A stretch of 64,000 bases of DNA, taken from contig MSJI02000724.1 in assembly GCA_001931905.2 (NCBI GenBank), positions 27,898 to 91,897 on the forward strand. Direction: 5' to 3'. The DNA comes from Cladosporium sp. IMV 00045. Lineage: Eukaryota; Ascomycota; Dothideomycetes; Cladosporiales; Cladosporiaceae. This document shows, one piece after another, positions 33,998 through 47,188 of this stretch (positions within the stretch are counted from its first letter, which is position 1; each line of letters starts with the position of its first letter). Below the pieces are notes generated by a model. The model saw nothing but the letters and a program-made list of their open reading frames with translations, made no database searches and was not told the origin of the DNA. Position numbers and translations under genes: made by a program.

Positions 33998-36048
33998 ATG
34001 GCCCAGAACCACGAGGATACAGCTGCCGAGCTGCACGCGGCTGTTCAGCAGAACGTTGTCGATGGTGGAAACCACCGCGTCGAGGACGCGACTGGTGCTG
34101 GGCTACCTGTTGTCGAGAAGGCTGGATTCCAGGACTACGAAACAGGGTCGGCCATCGATGGTGAAGAGCCGTCGGAGCATGAGAAGAAAACACTGCGCCG
34201 CGTAGGCGATAAGTTCCCGGCATCAGCTTACTTGATCGCGGTCGTTGAGTTGTGCGAACGATTCACGTGTATGTGGCTCGCGTCATTCCCTGGAAAAGAT
34301 GATACTGACAACGTTCATAGACTATGGTTGCCAGGGACTCTTCCAGAACTACATCGCCAACCATCCCGATGGACGTGATGGACCCAAAGGTCTTGGTCTA
34401 GGACACGCTGGTGCAACAGGTCTCAATGTGTTCTTTCAGTTCTTCTGCTACGTGACACCCATCCTTGGTGCCATCATTGCCGATCAATATCTTGGAAAAT
34501 ACAACACTATTCTGGTCTTCGCTGTCATCTACTGGGTTGGTGTAAGTAAAATGTTGCGCGTTGAGATCAGAGATGTGAGATCGCATATACTGACATTGTT
34601 GGCAGCTTGTGATCCTTTGGACTACTTCGCTTCCCGTCGCTATCGAACATGGTGCCGCACTCGGTGGCTACATCGCTGCCATTATTGTCATCGGATTCGG
34701 AACCGGTGGCATCAAATCGAACATCGCACCCCTCATCGCCGACCAATACACCCGCAAAAAGATGGCATTGACCACAATCGCAAAGACTGGTGAGAGGGTC
34801 ATCATCGATCCGGCGATCACTTTCCAGAGGATCTACATGATGTTTTACGCTTGCATCAACGTGGGATGTCTGTCGCTCCTCGCTACGCCATTCATGGAGC
34901 AGTACGAAGGCTTCTGGACTGCCTACCTCATGTGCTTCTGCATGTTTTGCATCGGTGTCGTGGTCCTCGTTCTTTCCAAGAAGTACTACATTGTTAGGCC
35001 TCCCCAGGGCTCGGTCATCACGGACGCTTTCAAGGCTCTTGGTCTCATGATCGTCGCCCGTGACACGAATGCTGCAAAGCCTTCGTGGCGTGAGGCTCAC
35101 GGCAAGGTCAAGCCTGTCCCGTGGAACGATCACTTCATTGATGAGCTGAAGAGAGCTCTTCGTGCATGCAAGGTGTTTGCCTGTAAGTTTATGAGACATA
35201 TATTGGCTTGAATGACTTGTACTGACACTTTTGAAAGTCTACCCCATCTTCTGGGTCTGCTACTCCCAGTTCTCTTCCAACTTCGTGTCCCAGGCTGGTC
35301 AAATGGAGGGGCACGGCATGCCGAATGATCTGATGCAGAACTTCGATCGTGGGTCTCAACATCAACTTCCATTGACAGCCGTTTTTACTGACGTTCTTAT
35401 TAGCCATCTCGATCATTGTCTTCATTCCCATCCTGGATAAGGTGGTCTACCCCATTCTTCGCAAGATGAAGATCGAGCTCAAGCCCATTGCCCGCATCAC
35501 TATTGGTTTCTTCCTGGCCTCGCTCTGCCTGATGTATGCTGCGATCGTCCAGCACATCATTTACTCCGCCGGACCTTGCTACGGTAGCCCTGGAAAATGT
35601 GCGGCGGGCATGGATGGGAACTCTTCTCTGCCCAACCACGTGCACATCGCCGTGCAGACGCCTGCCTACGTGTTCATTGGTCTCGCTGAGATCTTCATTT
35701 CCGGTAAGTCTTACAATAATCTACGTTCCTCAATCTTCATCTGACATAAGAACAGTCACCGGTCTTGAATACGCCTACACCAAGGCTCCCCCATCCATGA
35801 AGTCGTTCGTCCAGTCGCTCTACCTTTTCACCTCCGCCATTGGTTCGGCTATCAGCGAGGCCCTCGTCCCGGCCACTGGCGACCCAGCTATCATGTGGAT
35901 GTACACTGGCGTTTGCGTTGCCGCCTTCATCACTGGTATTATCTTCTGGTTCATCTTCCACCACTACGATGACCAGGAGGCTGAGATGAACGAGTTGGAG
36001 GCCCGCATCGAGGAGGAGAGGGCTGCCAACGAGAAGCAGATTGATTGA
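33998..36048 (+). CDS. PTR2: Proton-coupled di/tripeptide transporter (POT/PTR family), Y allele
   Basis: Six exons (33998-34268, 34321-34541, 34606-35182, 35238-35348, 35404-35703, 35756-36048) have lengths identical to the X allele and give 590 residues. The motifs ELCERFTYYG and FYACINVG are unchanged. I see about four residue differences from X (R/K and I/V near residue 70, E/A and P/S in the large loop after CYGSPGKC). Introns differ more; for example one acceptor is TTATTAG here and TTTTCAG in X, and the intron after FIS has diverged. The exon pattern implies both alleles are functional, so this is not a second paralogue with a new role. Confidence 0.95.
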
Positions 36049-36697
36049 TTTTGACGACTGATCGATTGATTGATTGATGGTGTGATGAATGTAATACTAC
36101 ATAACATAGAGACGAATAAATTTAGACGTTCAAAGCATTGCTGATTTAGTGGTTATGATCCTGCACAATTCGGCAAACGATATTAGCTGTGAGCGGCTCA
36201 CCCGAACCGTTATCAAGGTCGCAGAAAAACGATACTGATTACCCCACTGCCGATTACAAACAGTCCTTGATGGTCTAGTGGCGCTTAAAGATAATCAAAG
36301 AGCACTCTACTTGGTTGCACCGAATCAAACATCGAAAGCACAGGCCTCACATGCGCACCCTTCAACCGCTCAGCCGTCCGGACTCTTACGGCCGTAGTAG
36401 CATATCAACGACCTGCGACTTCTATCATTCGATATACCATCGACTTCATTCCTCATCAGGAGCCACATCACTTTAAATATTCCCAGCAACTAACCAGTCA
36501 TCGAAAAGGCGATGCGCCATACGGCCGGACGACGGCTTGCAGCCTGGTTGACAAACTGCTCGCGGCTGGGACTTGAGTGAGTGAGAGAGGGATATATAAA
36601 CAGACCAATTGCCCGTTCAGAAACAGGATGTCGAGCACGAGAACTGCATCCAAACGCTTCCGCCTACAATAAAGCCCTACAAACAACAAACCCAATC
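36049..36697. other. Intergenic region between PTR2 and the esterase (Y allele)
   Basis: Equivalent of 21627-22332, with a shorter GATT tract (36064-36078) and small indels. It carries the esterase promoter. No gene was found. Confidence 0.6.
36593..36599 (+). promoter_or_regulatory. TATA box of the esterase gene (Y allele)
   Basis: TATATAA lies 105 bases before the ATG, conserved with the X allele in sequence and spacing. Confidence 0.6.
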
Positions 36698-37725
36698 ATG
36701 CCATTCACTTTCGATCCAGACATCGCTCGCGGTGTAGCGGCCATGTCCTCTAACGGCCCTCGACCTTCGCTACCCGTATTGCAATCCTCATAATCCCCAT
36801 ATTAATCCCTAAACTAACTCCTTCCCAGGTAGGAGAATCCAGCATCCCCGCCCGCCGCCAACAAATGGAAGCCGGCATCACATCCATGCTGGCCAACTTC
36901 CCCGACAGTCCCGACGTCCAGTCCACCGACTTCCACACCAAATCGCACGACGGGCAATCAGTCCTCCTACGCTGGTATAGCCGCACCGACCGCGTCGACA
37001 CTTCCAACCCCGGTCCTGCGATTCTGCACATGCACGGCGGCGGCGTTTTCGCCCTCTCCGTCGACGTCTGCGACAGACTGCCCAGACTCTACGTCCAGAA
37101 CACCGGCGTCCCTATTCTTTCCGTCGACTACCGCCTCGCGCCCGAAGTCAGAGCTCCAGTCCCCACGCTCGACTGTTTCGCCGGTTTGCAGTACCTGGTC
37201 GACCACGCGAGCGAGCTGGGCGTTGACCCAGCCCGCATCGCAGCCATGGGCGAGTCGGGCGGAGGGTATCTGGCCGCTTCGCTGACGCACCACGTCAAAG
37301 CCGTAGGCGGACCAAAAATCTGCAAGCAGATTCTCATCTACCCCATGCTAGACGACCGGCCCCTCGTTGTCGAGGAGAATCTCGCTCCTTTCCTCGTCGT
37401 GGATGTGCCGGGCGATAACGCCACAGGGTGGCAAGCGTTACTGGGAGATAAGGCTGGAGGCCCTGACGTCCCTACCGTTGATGCGCCGGGTCGAATGACT
37501 ATCGACGAAGTAGACGGTTTGCCTCCGGCTTATGTGGAAGTTGGACAATTGGATCCGCTGCGTGAGGGATGTTTGGACTATGTGCAGAAACTTGGAAAGG
37601 CAGGTGTTGATGTGACTTTCCATCTGTGGGCGGGCGCGCCGCATGTGTTTGAGTTTATGGCGCCGGAGGGAGAGTTGACGAGGTTGGCGATGGGAGAAAG
37701 GTTCAGGACTATCATGTGTTTGTGA
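36698..37725 (+). CDS. Alpha/beta-hydrolase fold-3 esterase (HSL family), Y allele
   Basis: Exons 36698-36775 and 36829-37725 encode 324 residues, the same length as X. The HGGG motif, the GESGGG nucleophile elbow and the Asp and His positions are intact. Residue changes are more frequent than in PTR2 and cluster on the surface and near the C-terminus (for example TDRVDTSNPG against RDRIDPSTPG, MTIDEVDGLP against MTIEEASDMP, and a different last few residues). This copy is followed by an intact mucin C-terminus. In the X allele, by contrast, a piece of this gene is pasted into the mucin. Confidence 0.92.
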
Positions 37726-37980
37726 GGAATTTAAAGATGGATGGAGTCTTCGTGCTGTGAGAGATTGAGAAGTTGGGTTTTACCTTTGAATTGCAAACGG
37801 AGATCAGAGACGTATGTTGAGATTTGTAGAAAAGTATTTGTCCAAAAAGGCAAACGGTATAGCAAGCTAGATTTCATCCGATCGTCTTATAAAGCCCATC
37901 ATCGTGTTCCTTAGAATGCTTACCAAGCCTGCCGTGTATTACACCCCGTGAAGCCGGCGACCAAGAATCGGAAACAATCC

Positions 37981-40900
37981 TTACTTCTCGCTTGAAGATA
38001 TGCTTGTCGGCTTCGAAGTCACCGTAGGAACAGATCCCGGCATCGCCTCCCCTGTCACTGGCGTAGTGCGAACTTCAACCTCCCGACCTTGAGTCAACGG
38101 CGTGCCTGCAGTAAGCTGACCAACATCGCCATCAGTCATATACGCATCCCTACGCCACTTGATCGTCGTCCACTCATGCATCCAACAACGGGAATCGATC
38201 GTTCCCGAAATCCAAGGGCTATACAGCTGATCCATGTCTTGATTAGGGCAAACGCGATGGCCGCAGGCCGTGATGAAAGGTATAGTCGCGATTTTCCATC
38301 CGTTATCGTCGGCGCCTTTGCAGGTGCATGTCGTTATGGCTTTGCCCTGCATGCCGTTACCCATGATCGGTTGGATGAGGGTGATGCTGCACTGGCCGAA
38401 ATCTGAGACGGTGGGGATCACGCAGGTTTCGCTGCAGGAGGAGTGGGTTCCGCTAACAGTAGTCAATTCTGGACTCGAGGAGGAGCGGATTCCGCTAATA
38501 GTGGTCAATTCTGGACCCGAGCAAGAAGAATCCAAAATGTTAGGCGTAGCCCAAGGACTCGCTGCCGGATCCATCTCTCCATCGCAGCCGAAGTCTGTGG
38601 GGGTTGGGATGACGCAGGATCCGCCGGTGCAGGGTTCGTCGTTGTCGGTGGATGTTGGCGAGGTCGTTGGCGAGAAAGTCCTGGTGTTATGCCCAGGCAT
38701 ATTCGCCGGTGCAGTTTCCGCCTCCATGTCCCAGTTGGGACACATCGGCGTGCCGCAGACTTTGGTGGTGGTAACGACTTCGGAGGACTTTTGCGACTCG
38801 CAAATGCAGGAATAAGGCATGTCTGCTGTGACCGAGCGGAGATCGGGAGCCTCATCTGATGTCTTCTTCGGGGGTGGGGTGCTGAGTTTCTTTTCAGGAG
38901 CCACGCGTGTGCATTTTCCTAGACCGGAGCGTGTGGGTGGAGTACATATCTTGGGAATGCGCTGATTAGCTGGGGAGTTTCATCAACGGTGAGAGATGTT
39001 TGGGAACTTACTTCGGGCGGCACCCAATCGTCGCCTTGGTCGTCTAGCGGTGAGATGGCGCCAGAGCTATCAAGAGACAGACAGACGGAGGCTGTCGGCC
39101 TGATACCGTTTTCACCTTGATAGTTGTCGACGATCAAGTTCGCGGTCTGATTGAAGACTCCATCTTCTCCTTGTCCTTCATCTTGTTCAGCTGTAAGGTT
39201 GAACCCACCTGTGGAGTTACTACAGGACAGCAATTCGCCCTCTAGAGCGCCATCGGTTTCGTATAGTATTGTCACGTTTTGCATAGGGCATGAAGAATTC
39301 CGATCACCATCTTGTATGCCGTCAGGGCCTTGAATGAGAGTGCCGTTGGCCGGACATGTCGCACCGCCAGCTAAAGTGCCGTTCAGCTTACAAGATTTGG
39401 AGCCTTCAGATCCTTGGTCATCGTCGAAAGTAGGAGCCGTGCCGTTCAAAATAGGGCATGTGTCATTCTTTTCGAGCCCATTCTGGCCTTGATCATCTAG
39501 GACCGAGACTTCAATGCCAGGGTACACCGGACATGTCTGATTGCCGCTAGGAAGGCTGCCATCTTCTCCTTGCACGTCATCTGGCGCCACTGCGACCATG
39601 GTAGGACATGTGTCATCGATCACCGAGGTGGTCGTGGCGCTGACGGAACATCCTCTCATTACTGTGCTGACTGTCTTCGTGCAAGGCGTGTATGTCGAGC
39701 CCTCAGATACAGACTCCGTGCAGTATTTCGTCATTTCTGTGGCGGTCTGAGTCGCCGAGCAGCTGTCGAAGCGGGTGGTAGTCCTCGCCGTTGCCTCGCA
39801 TCCCATTGTGACCTGCCGTTCTGTGCCTGTGCAAGTAGTGCCCAAAGAAGATCCTGTGGACGCGTTTCCCATTGTTGTGAAATGTATGAGGATATTGCAT
39901 AGTTCTGTGACTTCGGTAAAGGATCGGGTTTCGCATTCACTCTCGGATGAGCTCATTGATCGAGAAGGCTTTGCTGTGGGTTTCGGTGTTGGTTTGGGAA
40001 TGGACTTCCAGCTTGGTCTATCGGTCAACGGGTCATCAAATGGAATACTGATCGGAGTTTCAGATGGCGTCGCGGTTGGAATGTCCAAAGGCCCCGGTCT
40101 CCCCGTGGGATCCGAGTCGTCAGGGTCGTCTTCGTTATCATCATCGCTGCTGTCGCCGTCTTCGTCGTTATCATTGTCGCCATTATCATCATTATCATCA
40201 TTGTCGTCATTATCATCATTATCATCATTGTCGTTATTGTTATCATTATCATCATTGTTGTCGTGATCATTATCATCATGGTGCTTATGCTTCCCACACC
40301 CAATGAGACAAATATGAATGTTACAAAAAGGACCCAAACAACCCTTCCCACCAGGCTTGATGATGTTGCAGATCGGGCTGGTGCAATGCACGTTCAAACT
40401 CCAGCCAGGAAGCGGACCTTTGATGCCGGGACATGAACCACAGAGCGGGCCACCGGGATGATCGCGCGGGAATCCAGCGATGAATGGGCCTGCGGTCGGA
40501 GAAGGGAGGTCTGCCGCTAGGCAGGAGGAGCTGGTTGTGGTGGAGACAGGAGAGAAGACGCTGCTTATAGGGAGGAAGCTTTGCTGGCCCTCCGGCCAGC
40601 AGGCGCCGTATTTTGGGTTGCAGCTGGGGAGGGAGCAGGCTGATTGATCGGTGCCGCTGGTTGATTTTGAGTTAATTGGAATGTTATATGAGAGCGAGAG
40701 GCGAACTTGGACTTACCATTCTCCATTCGAGCTGCAGCACTGCATGTCAGGGCAGCTCTTACCGTTGGCCGTGCCGCATATGCCGTCCTTACTCTCTGGG
40801 TGCTCTGGCGCCGGACATCCATCCCCGGGTGGCATCCAAAAGCCGCATGATGGGGCAGGATACAATGGCGCTGCAGTGAAAGTTGCAGATGGCGCACCAC

Positions 40901-43900
40901 TAGTCATACTTGGGACCGGGAGTGGCTTGAGTGACATTTCCGTTACTGCGACTGGAGCGATTTTCACCGTGGTGACATAGCTGTACATTACTCCCGACAT
41001 TACGGTGCAGACGGAGGAAGTAACATCGGGATACCTTAGAGTTGCAGGCTTATCGAAAGACAGCGCCGGTAGAGTCAAAGTACACGGCGGTTTGCATGAT
41101 GCAGAAGTTGCTGCCTCTTCCCAATCGCCTGTCTGAATGGTAATTTCGTCTAGGAGCGTTGGCCAAGACCATGATGAACTAGATGCGGTCGAATCAGTTG
41201 CTCCACTGCTACCAGCGCCGTCTGGCAGTGTAGCTGGAGAAGTAATGCTTGGGTGATTAGATGCTTTCTCGGTAGATCGGGTGGCATGAGTATTGGAGGG
41301 AGTAGAGAATATGGCGGTCCTGGAGTCCGAGGGAGTAGAGAATAAGTTGGTCCTCGAGTCTGAGGGAGCGGAGAATATCGCGGTCCTGGAGTCTGAGGGA
41401 GCGGAGAATAAGTTGGTCCTTGAGCCTCCCTCAGAACGAGTTCCCGAAGGACGGGTGAAATTGCCCGTCGACAAGACGCTCGATGATCCTTCTGACAAGC
41501 TAGCAGTAGAGTTGTTCAGACCTTTACTTGTTGAAGAGGGAGGGTTTGGTCCGGTCATCGACCCTTTCCTTGAGCTGGTGGCTTTGGAGCCGTGACTCTC
41601 TTGAGTATCGATGGGGAGAGCAACTGACCCGGTCATTGAATCTATCTCAAAGGAAGTTCTCGAAGAATGAAGGGTGACGTTTCCCGTCGACGGTAAGCTC
41701 GATGAGTCCTCTGACACACTAGTAGTGGAGTTGTTCAATGGTTTTCTCGTGGTAGATAGAGGCGTTTGTTCGCTCATCGACTCTGTCTGGGAGACTTTTG
41801 TCAAGGAAGCATGATCGGAACTAATAGTCGCTGATAGGCTTATTTGGCTCTTTGCAACAGCTGAAGTAGAATTGTCAAATCTCCTAGTGGTGGTCAGAGG
41901 ACCAGCTCCGGTCATCGACCCTTTTTCAGAGCTGATTGTCGAGGAAGAATGAAAGAATTCACTAGTCGCTGTCGAGCGTGTTTGGCTTTTTGCGGCATCT
42001 GAAGTAGAATCGTCAATTTCTCTACTTGTGGTAGATATAGGGCCCGTGCCTGTCAGCGATCGAGTATGTGAGCTGACTAATGTGGACTGATCAGTCGAAC
42101 TGCCTGTAGACAGAACGCTCGATTGACGGCTTGCGTGTGTATCGGTAGCGGAGTCATCCGATCTGGTACTTGACGTGACCGAGGGATTGAGGTCAGTTGA
42201 TATCGTATCCGGAGATCTCGTGCCAGGCGATTGAGTGGCCGAACTGGCTATGGAGGATTGGTGAGTGACATCGTCAGTCGACGGAACACTCGATACTGGG
42301 CTCGCGTGTACAGCAGTAATGGAGCCATCCATCCTAGCGCTTGACGTCGTGTCCGATAGATCTGGACTGGTCGAAGTCGTGTTGGGGAAAGTTGGACCTG
42401 GCGACACTGACGCCTTTGTTTCGGGTGTAGTTGATGATGATCCAAGCGTGGTATGCCTCCCCGTTTCGCTGCTAGATGCTTGCGAGACGGTGTCTGCAAT
42501 GGAGTTCGAGGGTGGCATGCTGGTTTGGCTCTCTGACGAAGCAGGAGTAACATCGGCCGTCTCTCCGCTAGAAGATTCCGAAAGATAGGTCTCTGTGGAT
42601 GTGACATTCGAGAATGTCGTGCCCGGAGATGATGAGTGCATGGCTCCACGCGTACTCGTCGATGTATCAAGGGTTCCAGGCCCTCCTAAATCGGTACTGG
42701 GGACCTGAGGAGCTTTTGTGGAAGGCTCTGAGGTTACAACGCTCGAGAGCGAAATGCTGGATTGGCTTTCTGGCGCAGTAAGTGAAAGATCGGTCGTCCC
42801 TGTGCTAGGAGTTTCCGAAACATGCGCTCTGGTTGATGTAGTATTAGGGTATCTCGTGCCAGGAGACGCGGAGTGCATGACTGCGTGCGAAGTTGATGAT
42901 GAACCTAGGGTGCTTTGCTTTCCCGAATTGGTCTTGGAAGCCGGAATGGAAGCCAGTGCAGAAGAACTGAAATACGAGACGCTCGATGTCAATGTTAGGC
43001 CTGATGTCAACGCACCTCCAATATCAGCACTGCCAGAATCTGTTCCACTTGACAGGGTCGAGCTGGCAGAGTTTGTTGATGTAGTGTTAGGGAATCTCGT
43101 CCCCGGAGATGATGAGAGCGTGACATCGTGCGTACTTGAAGATGACTCAAGGGTGCCATGCTCTCCTGAACCGGTATTAGAAATCTGGGAGGAAGCTACT
43201 ACAGAAGACTTCAAGTCTGGGACGCTCGCCGTCAATGTTGGGCCTGGCGTCGACGCACTCCCGAGTCCAGCACTACTAAAAATCGTACCCGCTGACTGGC
43301 TCGAAGTGGTATAGTTTGCTGTGCCATTAAATGTGGATGATGGCGATGACTCGATAGAGGAATGCCGTGATATACTTGAAGAGCTGGATACACTAGTTGT
43401 GGCCCCAGCATCTTCAGAAATTGCGGCGCTTTGCCACGAGCTGGTGCTCAGTTTTGTCGTTGAAGAGAGGAGCTTGCTGCTCAAGTCGCTGGTAGAGTTT
43501 GCTGCGCCTTCAAATTTGGACGACGCTGATGATTCGGAATGAACTTGCCATGATGCACCTGAAGAGCTCGACATACTAGTTGTGGCCCCAGTATCCTCAG
43601 AGATCGAGGCGCTCCGCGACGAGCTAGAGCTCAACATTGTCGTCGAGGGGGTGATTCCGCTGATCGACCCTCTGGTGCAGTTTAGTGTGCCGTTGATAGT
43701 GGACGGTGTCGACTGAGAAGAGTGCCATACCAATACGCCCAAAGTGCTGGATGTACTGGTAGTGTTTCCGGAGATGCTTGCATGCTGAGACGTTGGAGTA
43801 TTGTACAACGAGCCAGTGCTTGGTTTCGTCGTTGAAGAGACGAGTTTGCTGGCTGATTCGCTGATGCTCTGACTTGCGAGGGCGGTGCTGGTTTGCTGAA

Positions 43901-44921
43901 TAGGAGCTTGCCAAGGTGTGGCGGATGAGCTGAATGCGCTGGCAGTGTCCTGGACAGAAACAGTTGCATTCTGAGAAATGGAGGTGTCGTGCGACGAGCC
44001 AGCGCTCAAGTTCATCGTTGTGGATGGGGACTTGCTGCTCGAGTCGCTGATATTTCGACTCCGGCCGCAAGTGCCATATCCCCCAATAGAAGAGTGCCAT
44101 GGTGTGGCGGATGATTTAGATGCGCTGGCAGTGTCTCGAGCGTTCGTGGCTGGATTCGGAGGAAGGTTTGTCTCAACCGACGATCTCGTGGTCGAATTCG
44201 AGGTTGCCCAGGACTTGGGCTTGCTGGTTGATGAGCTCGAAGTAGAGGAAGAGGACCGGATCGAAATACTCGTGGAAGTACCAAGCACTGAGCTTGTGGT
44301 ATTTTCAGAGTTGGAGCTTGTCGAGGAGACAAGTTTGCTAGTAGATGAGCTGGATGTGCTTGAGGGAGGATTAACAGGAGTTGCTGTACTTTGAGAACGG
44401 GAGGCATCGATTGCAAGGCTCGTGAGATCATCTGAGCCTGAGGGTGTCGAGGAGGATGTTTCGCTGACGGACGAGCTGATTGTGCTGGAAGCGTCTCCAA
44501 CAGAATCGACTGCGATCCGAGAAAGGGACGAATCCAGCGACGAAGTCGTATGACACTTAGAGCTTGAGCTTTCCGAGTGGGTGTGACTGCTGATCAAATT
44601 GCTGCTGTTCCGACACGCATGGCCGGTACCCAAAGCAATTGGCCCATATGTGCCATTCGGGAAACGCCAATCTGAGCAGTTGCCAGCGGAAGCTGTACCG
44701 TTCAGTGGATAAGTGGCATTGGTACTTGGACCCGGCGACGCATATCTTGCTTTGATGTGGCCGAAACCTGGAAGAGTTGGGTTTGGCTCATGGTGTTTGT
44801 CGATTGTGATCTGTTTTGTGGTGATATGGGTCTTGATAATTCGGGGTGCCTCAGCGTTGGCAGCTGATAAAAGCAAGGCAAGGAGGATGCACGCGAGTCG
44901 GAAGGCCAGAAGAGTCTTCAT
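37981..44921 (-). CDS. Giant secreted mucin-like protein with hevein-like module, full-length Y allele
   Basis: Exons 40717-44921, 39012-40656 and 37981-38949 give 2272 residues. The signal peptide MKTLLAFRLACILLALLLSA, Ser/Thr stalk, 11-residue repeats, hevein-like CCSSNGECGTD-type module, GKHKHHD plus Asp/Asn run and acidic DDxQG repeats follow the same order as in X. The last splice uses AAG instead of the CAG seen in X. The stalk exon is about 285 bases shorter than in X, but exon 3 is about 580 bases longer. Exon 3 carries a second module C-x-C...CGHRVCPNQDM matching the first C-x-C...CGTPMCPNWDM, with a Ser/Thr linker between them and a Ser-rich tail. Hevein-like modules bind chitin, so a wall-surface adhesin or protective coat protein is likely. 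I know no named family with this whole architecture. Confidence 0.87.
40128..40285. repeat. Trinucleotide-based tract encoding the Asp/Asn run (Y)
   Basis: Imperfect ATC/GTC/GTT repeats on the plus strand encode the acidic run after GKHKHHD. The order of Asp and Asn and the number of Ser/Glu interruptions differ from the X allele. Confidence 0.85.
41302..41424. repeat. 33-nt tandem repeat in the mucin coding sequence (Y)
   Basis: Unit starts at 41320, 41353, 41386 and 41419 are exactly 33 bases apart. Units alternate between SRTNLFS and SRTAIFS versions, giving a 66-bp higher-order pattern that the X allele lacks. Confidence 0.9.
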
Positions 44922-47188
44922 TGTGCCCGGCGAGACTGTCCTCATCAATGGTTTAGTTTCCTACCTGTCTGTCTAGAGATTGATTCAGTGCTACTCGTCG
45001 TAGTATCAAAGAGTGTTTGCAAGCATGGAGGATTGGAAGTGCAGTGAAAAATTAGTACTCTCTTATGCGAAGAGACTGGCGACGGCTGAGCAAACATGTC
45101 CACATGGCGATGTTCTGGCGAGAAGTCGTGTGCTTGCGTCGGCCAAACGCATGCGTCAACAGACTCGAGGTAGCAAACCATTCGACTGGTACAATGTCTG
45201 TTGACGTTCGCTTTGCGTTGGCACGAGTGTCCATGTGAGATTGATAAGCTCCTTTGGATCTTTATGGAAAATGGTGTTCACAGCGTTTGGAAATGCCTGG
45301 TGAATTCTGGATATCAGTCGTCGATTCAAGCACTATGAACTTGATTTTGTGAATCAATCTGTCGAACTTTATCGGCAGCATTGGCCAAGGTCGTACAAGT
45401 CCCAAGTATGTAAGCACCAATTCATAACAGGGGACTGCTCTGCACATTGAATCGTTTGGCATGAAGTGTCCAGAATCCTTGAGGGATTCGCCAGTCCCTC
45501 AAGAGTCCATACATACAAGGCGAAAAGGTATGCGGCAGTATACTGCTTTTTTTGTGCACAGAATTTGATCTGTGTACCACTACCGCGGCGTCGATGTCTG
45601 AAGCGAGATGCCGAGTTAGGGCAACACTCCTTGTCAAGAAGACAGTCGACGTCTCTGATAATAGATCTTCGATGGTCGTGTAGCCGGGTTGGGGACATTC
45701 GTGGCAGTGCTCCAAGAAACAATCAAAGGTATGGAGAGTATCGGCACTAGGATGTTGTAGCGAGATCATGCCGAGGTGGTGGTCTTACATGAGGGTCCTA
45801 CAGAGGCCTTTCTGGCCCACCTTGGTGGAACAAGCGTGAACAAAGACATGTCTCTTCGAGACATTGGAAAACGGCCGGTAAAGGGCGGATGGCAGTGGAA
45901 GGCGTTTTTCCGATATGCCCCTGAGTGAGAAGGCTGACGTACATGCAGTTCACGCTGGAACAATAGGCCTGTCGATGCTGATTCACAAGACAGCGTCAGG
46001 TGTTTCTTACTGACGTTTGAAATATCTTGACCAACCCCGCTGGCCAATTTGTGCTCGGCTGGAGGATATATCGATATCGATACCTAATCGATATCGGCAT
46101 GAAGTGGATGCCAGGAGATTTGATAGGTTCCCGAGAGCCGAGTCGACGGACCAAGCCCTCCACGCCAGATCTATGTATAGGGGGATTGCGTGATTAGCAA
46201 CGGCGACGGATGAGATGAGCGTAGCCGTGGCAGGGGTTGAAAGGAGGAGAAGGAGGAGTAGGAGGAGAGCACAGGCCGTTAGGAGGAGTGAATGAGCGCA
46301 TAGGTCGTGGATCTCTCGAAGTCTGGCGGGTGGTGTCTTTATTTACTGCACGTCATGGGTAACGGCTCGCCGGGAGCTCTCACTGTTTGGAGATGGCAGC
46401 CAGCAGCGGGAGGGTTGGCCACATCGAGGGATTTCAACAGTGTGCACGCATACCACTAGAGTACCATAAACACAAGACACACACGACACGGGTTAGTCTA
46501 TCAGTAGCAGACATAATCAGTAACCGCACGCGCATATCTCGCCAGTCCCTCGCTCTTTTCTTTTTTTACACTTTCTGCGCAGGCAATTTTTTTCTGGAAA
46601 ACTCTAAACAGACAGGGCTTGGCACACGCAAGGGGAGAAGAGTCTCCCCCAGCTTCCTCCGGGCGTGAGAGGCGCGTCAAACTCCGATCGGCTCTGTCGC
46701 TGCTGCTTCTGTTGTTTACCCAGCCCAGCCCTGTGCTCGCCGCAGAGACTGACAACCCGTCATCGTCGGCCACCACCTCACCTTCTGACACTCACACACA
46801 TCCACCCTCTGCGCAAACACCTCCCCATCCGCCCCATCAGTCAACACACGCAATCACCTCTTCGCTCCCGACAACTGCTGCCACCTCACCGCCGCAACCC
46901 GAAACGCGACCAGCAAGAAGCACAGACTCGTCCACCCGCGTGGCTCTGCTGCTGTATTTGCTTCAACGGTTACCATCTCTCTAGCGCTTCCACGCCGCCT
47001 ATATTCATTTGCCCGCGACAAATATTTGCCTCGGTCGCTCTTCTCGTTACCGCTATATGCTGCTCTGCCTCAGATCGTGACCCTACACGCTCGCTGCTAG
47101 CGCTCATACCTCACCTTTGGAGCATCACCGCATCCACCCCCGCTAGAGACCGACCGCACCTGCTCACATAAAAACAATCACAACAACC
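44922..47188. other. Divergent promoter region of the mucin and forkhead genes (Y allele)
   Basis: About 2.3 kb, uninterrupted only in this contig. The mucin side (to about 46200) holds the inverted repeat. A GGAGGA tract follows. The forkhead side holds a T/C-rich tract near 46550 and a long pyrimidine-rich leader with repeated CACACA and CCATC motifs up to the ATG. No conserved gene was found. Confidence 0.6.
46072..46096. repeat. Perfect inverted repeat CGATATCGAT / ATCGATATCG (Y)
   Basis: Same arms and spacer as in X at 31394-31418. Confidence 0.8.

Noticed and set aside
17333..46413. True tandem duplication of the PTR2-esterase-mucin cluster
   Set aside because: The identical X/Z overlap, the truncated genes at both ends of contig Y and the uniform 20-N gaps fit a misplaced haplotig better.
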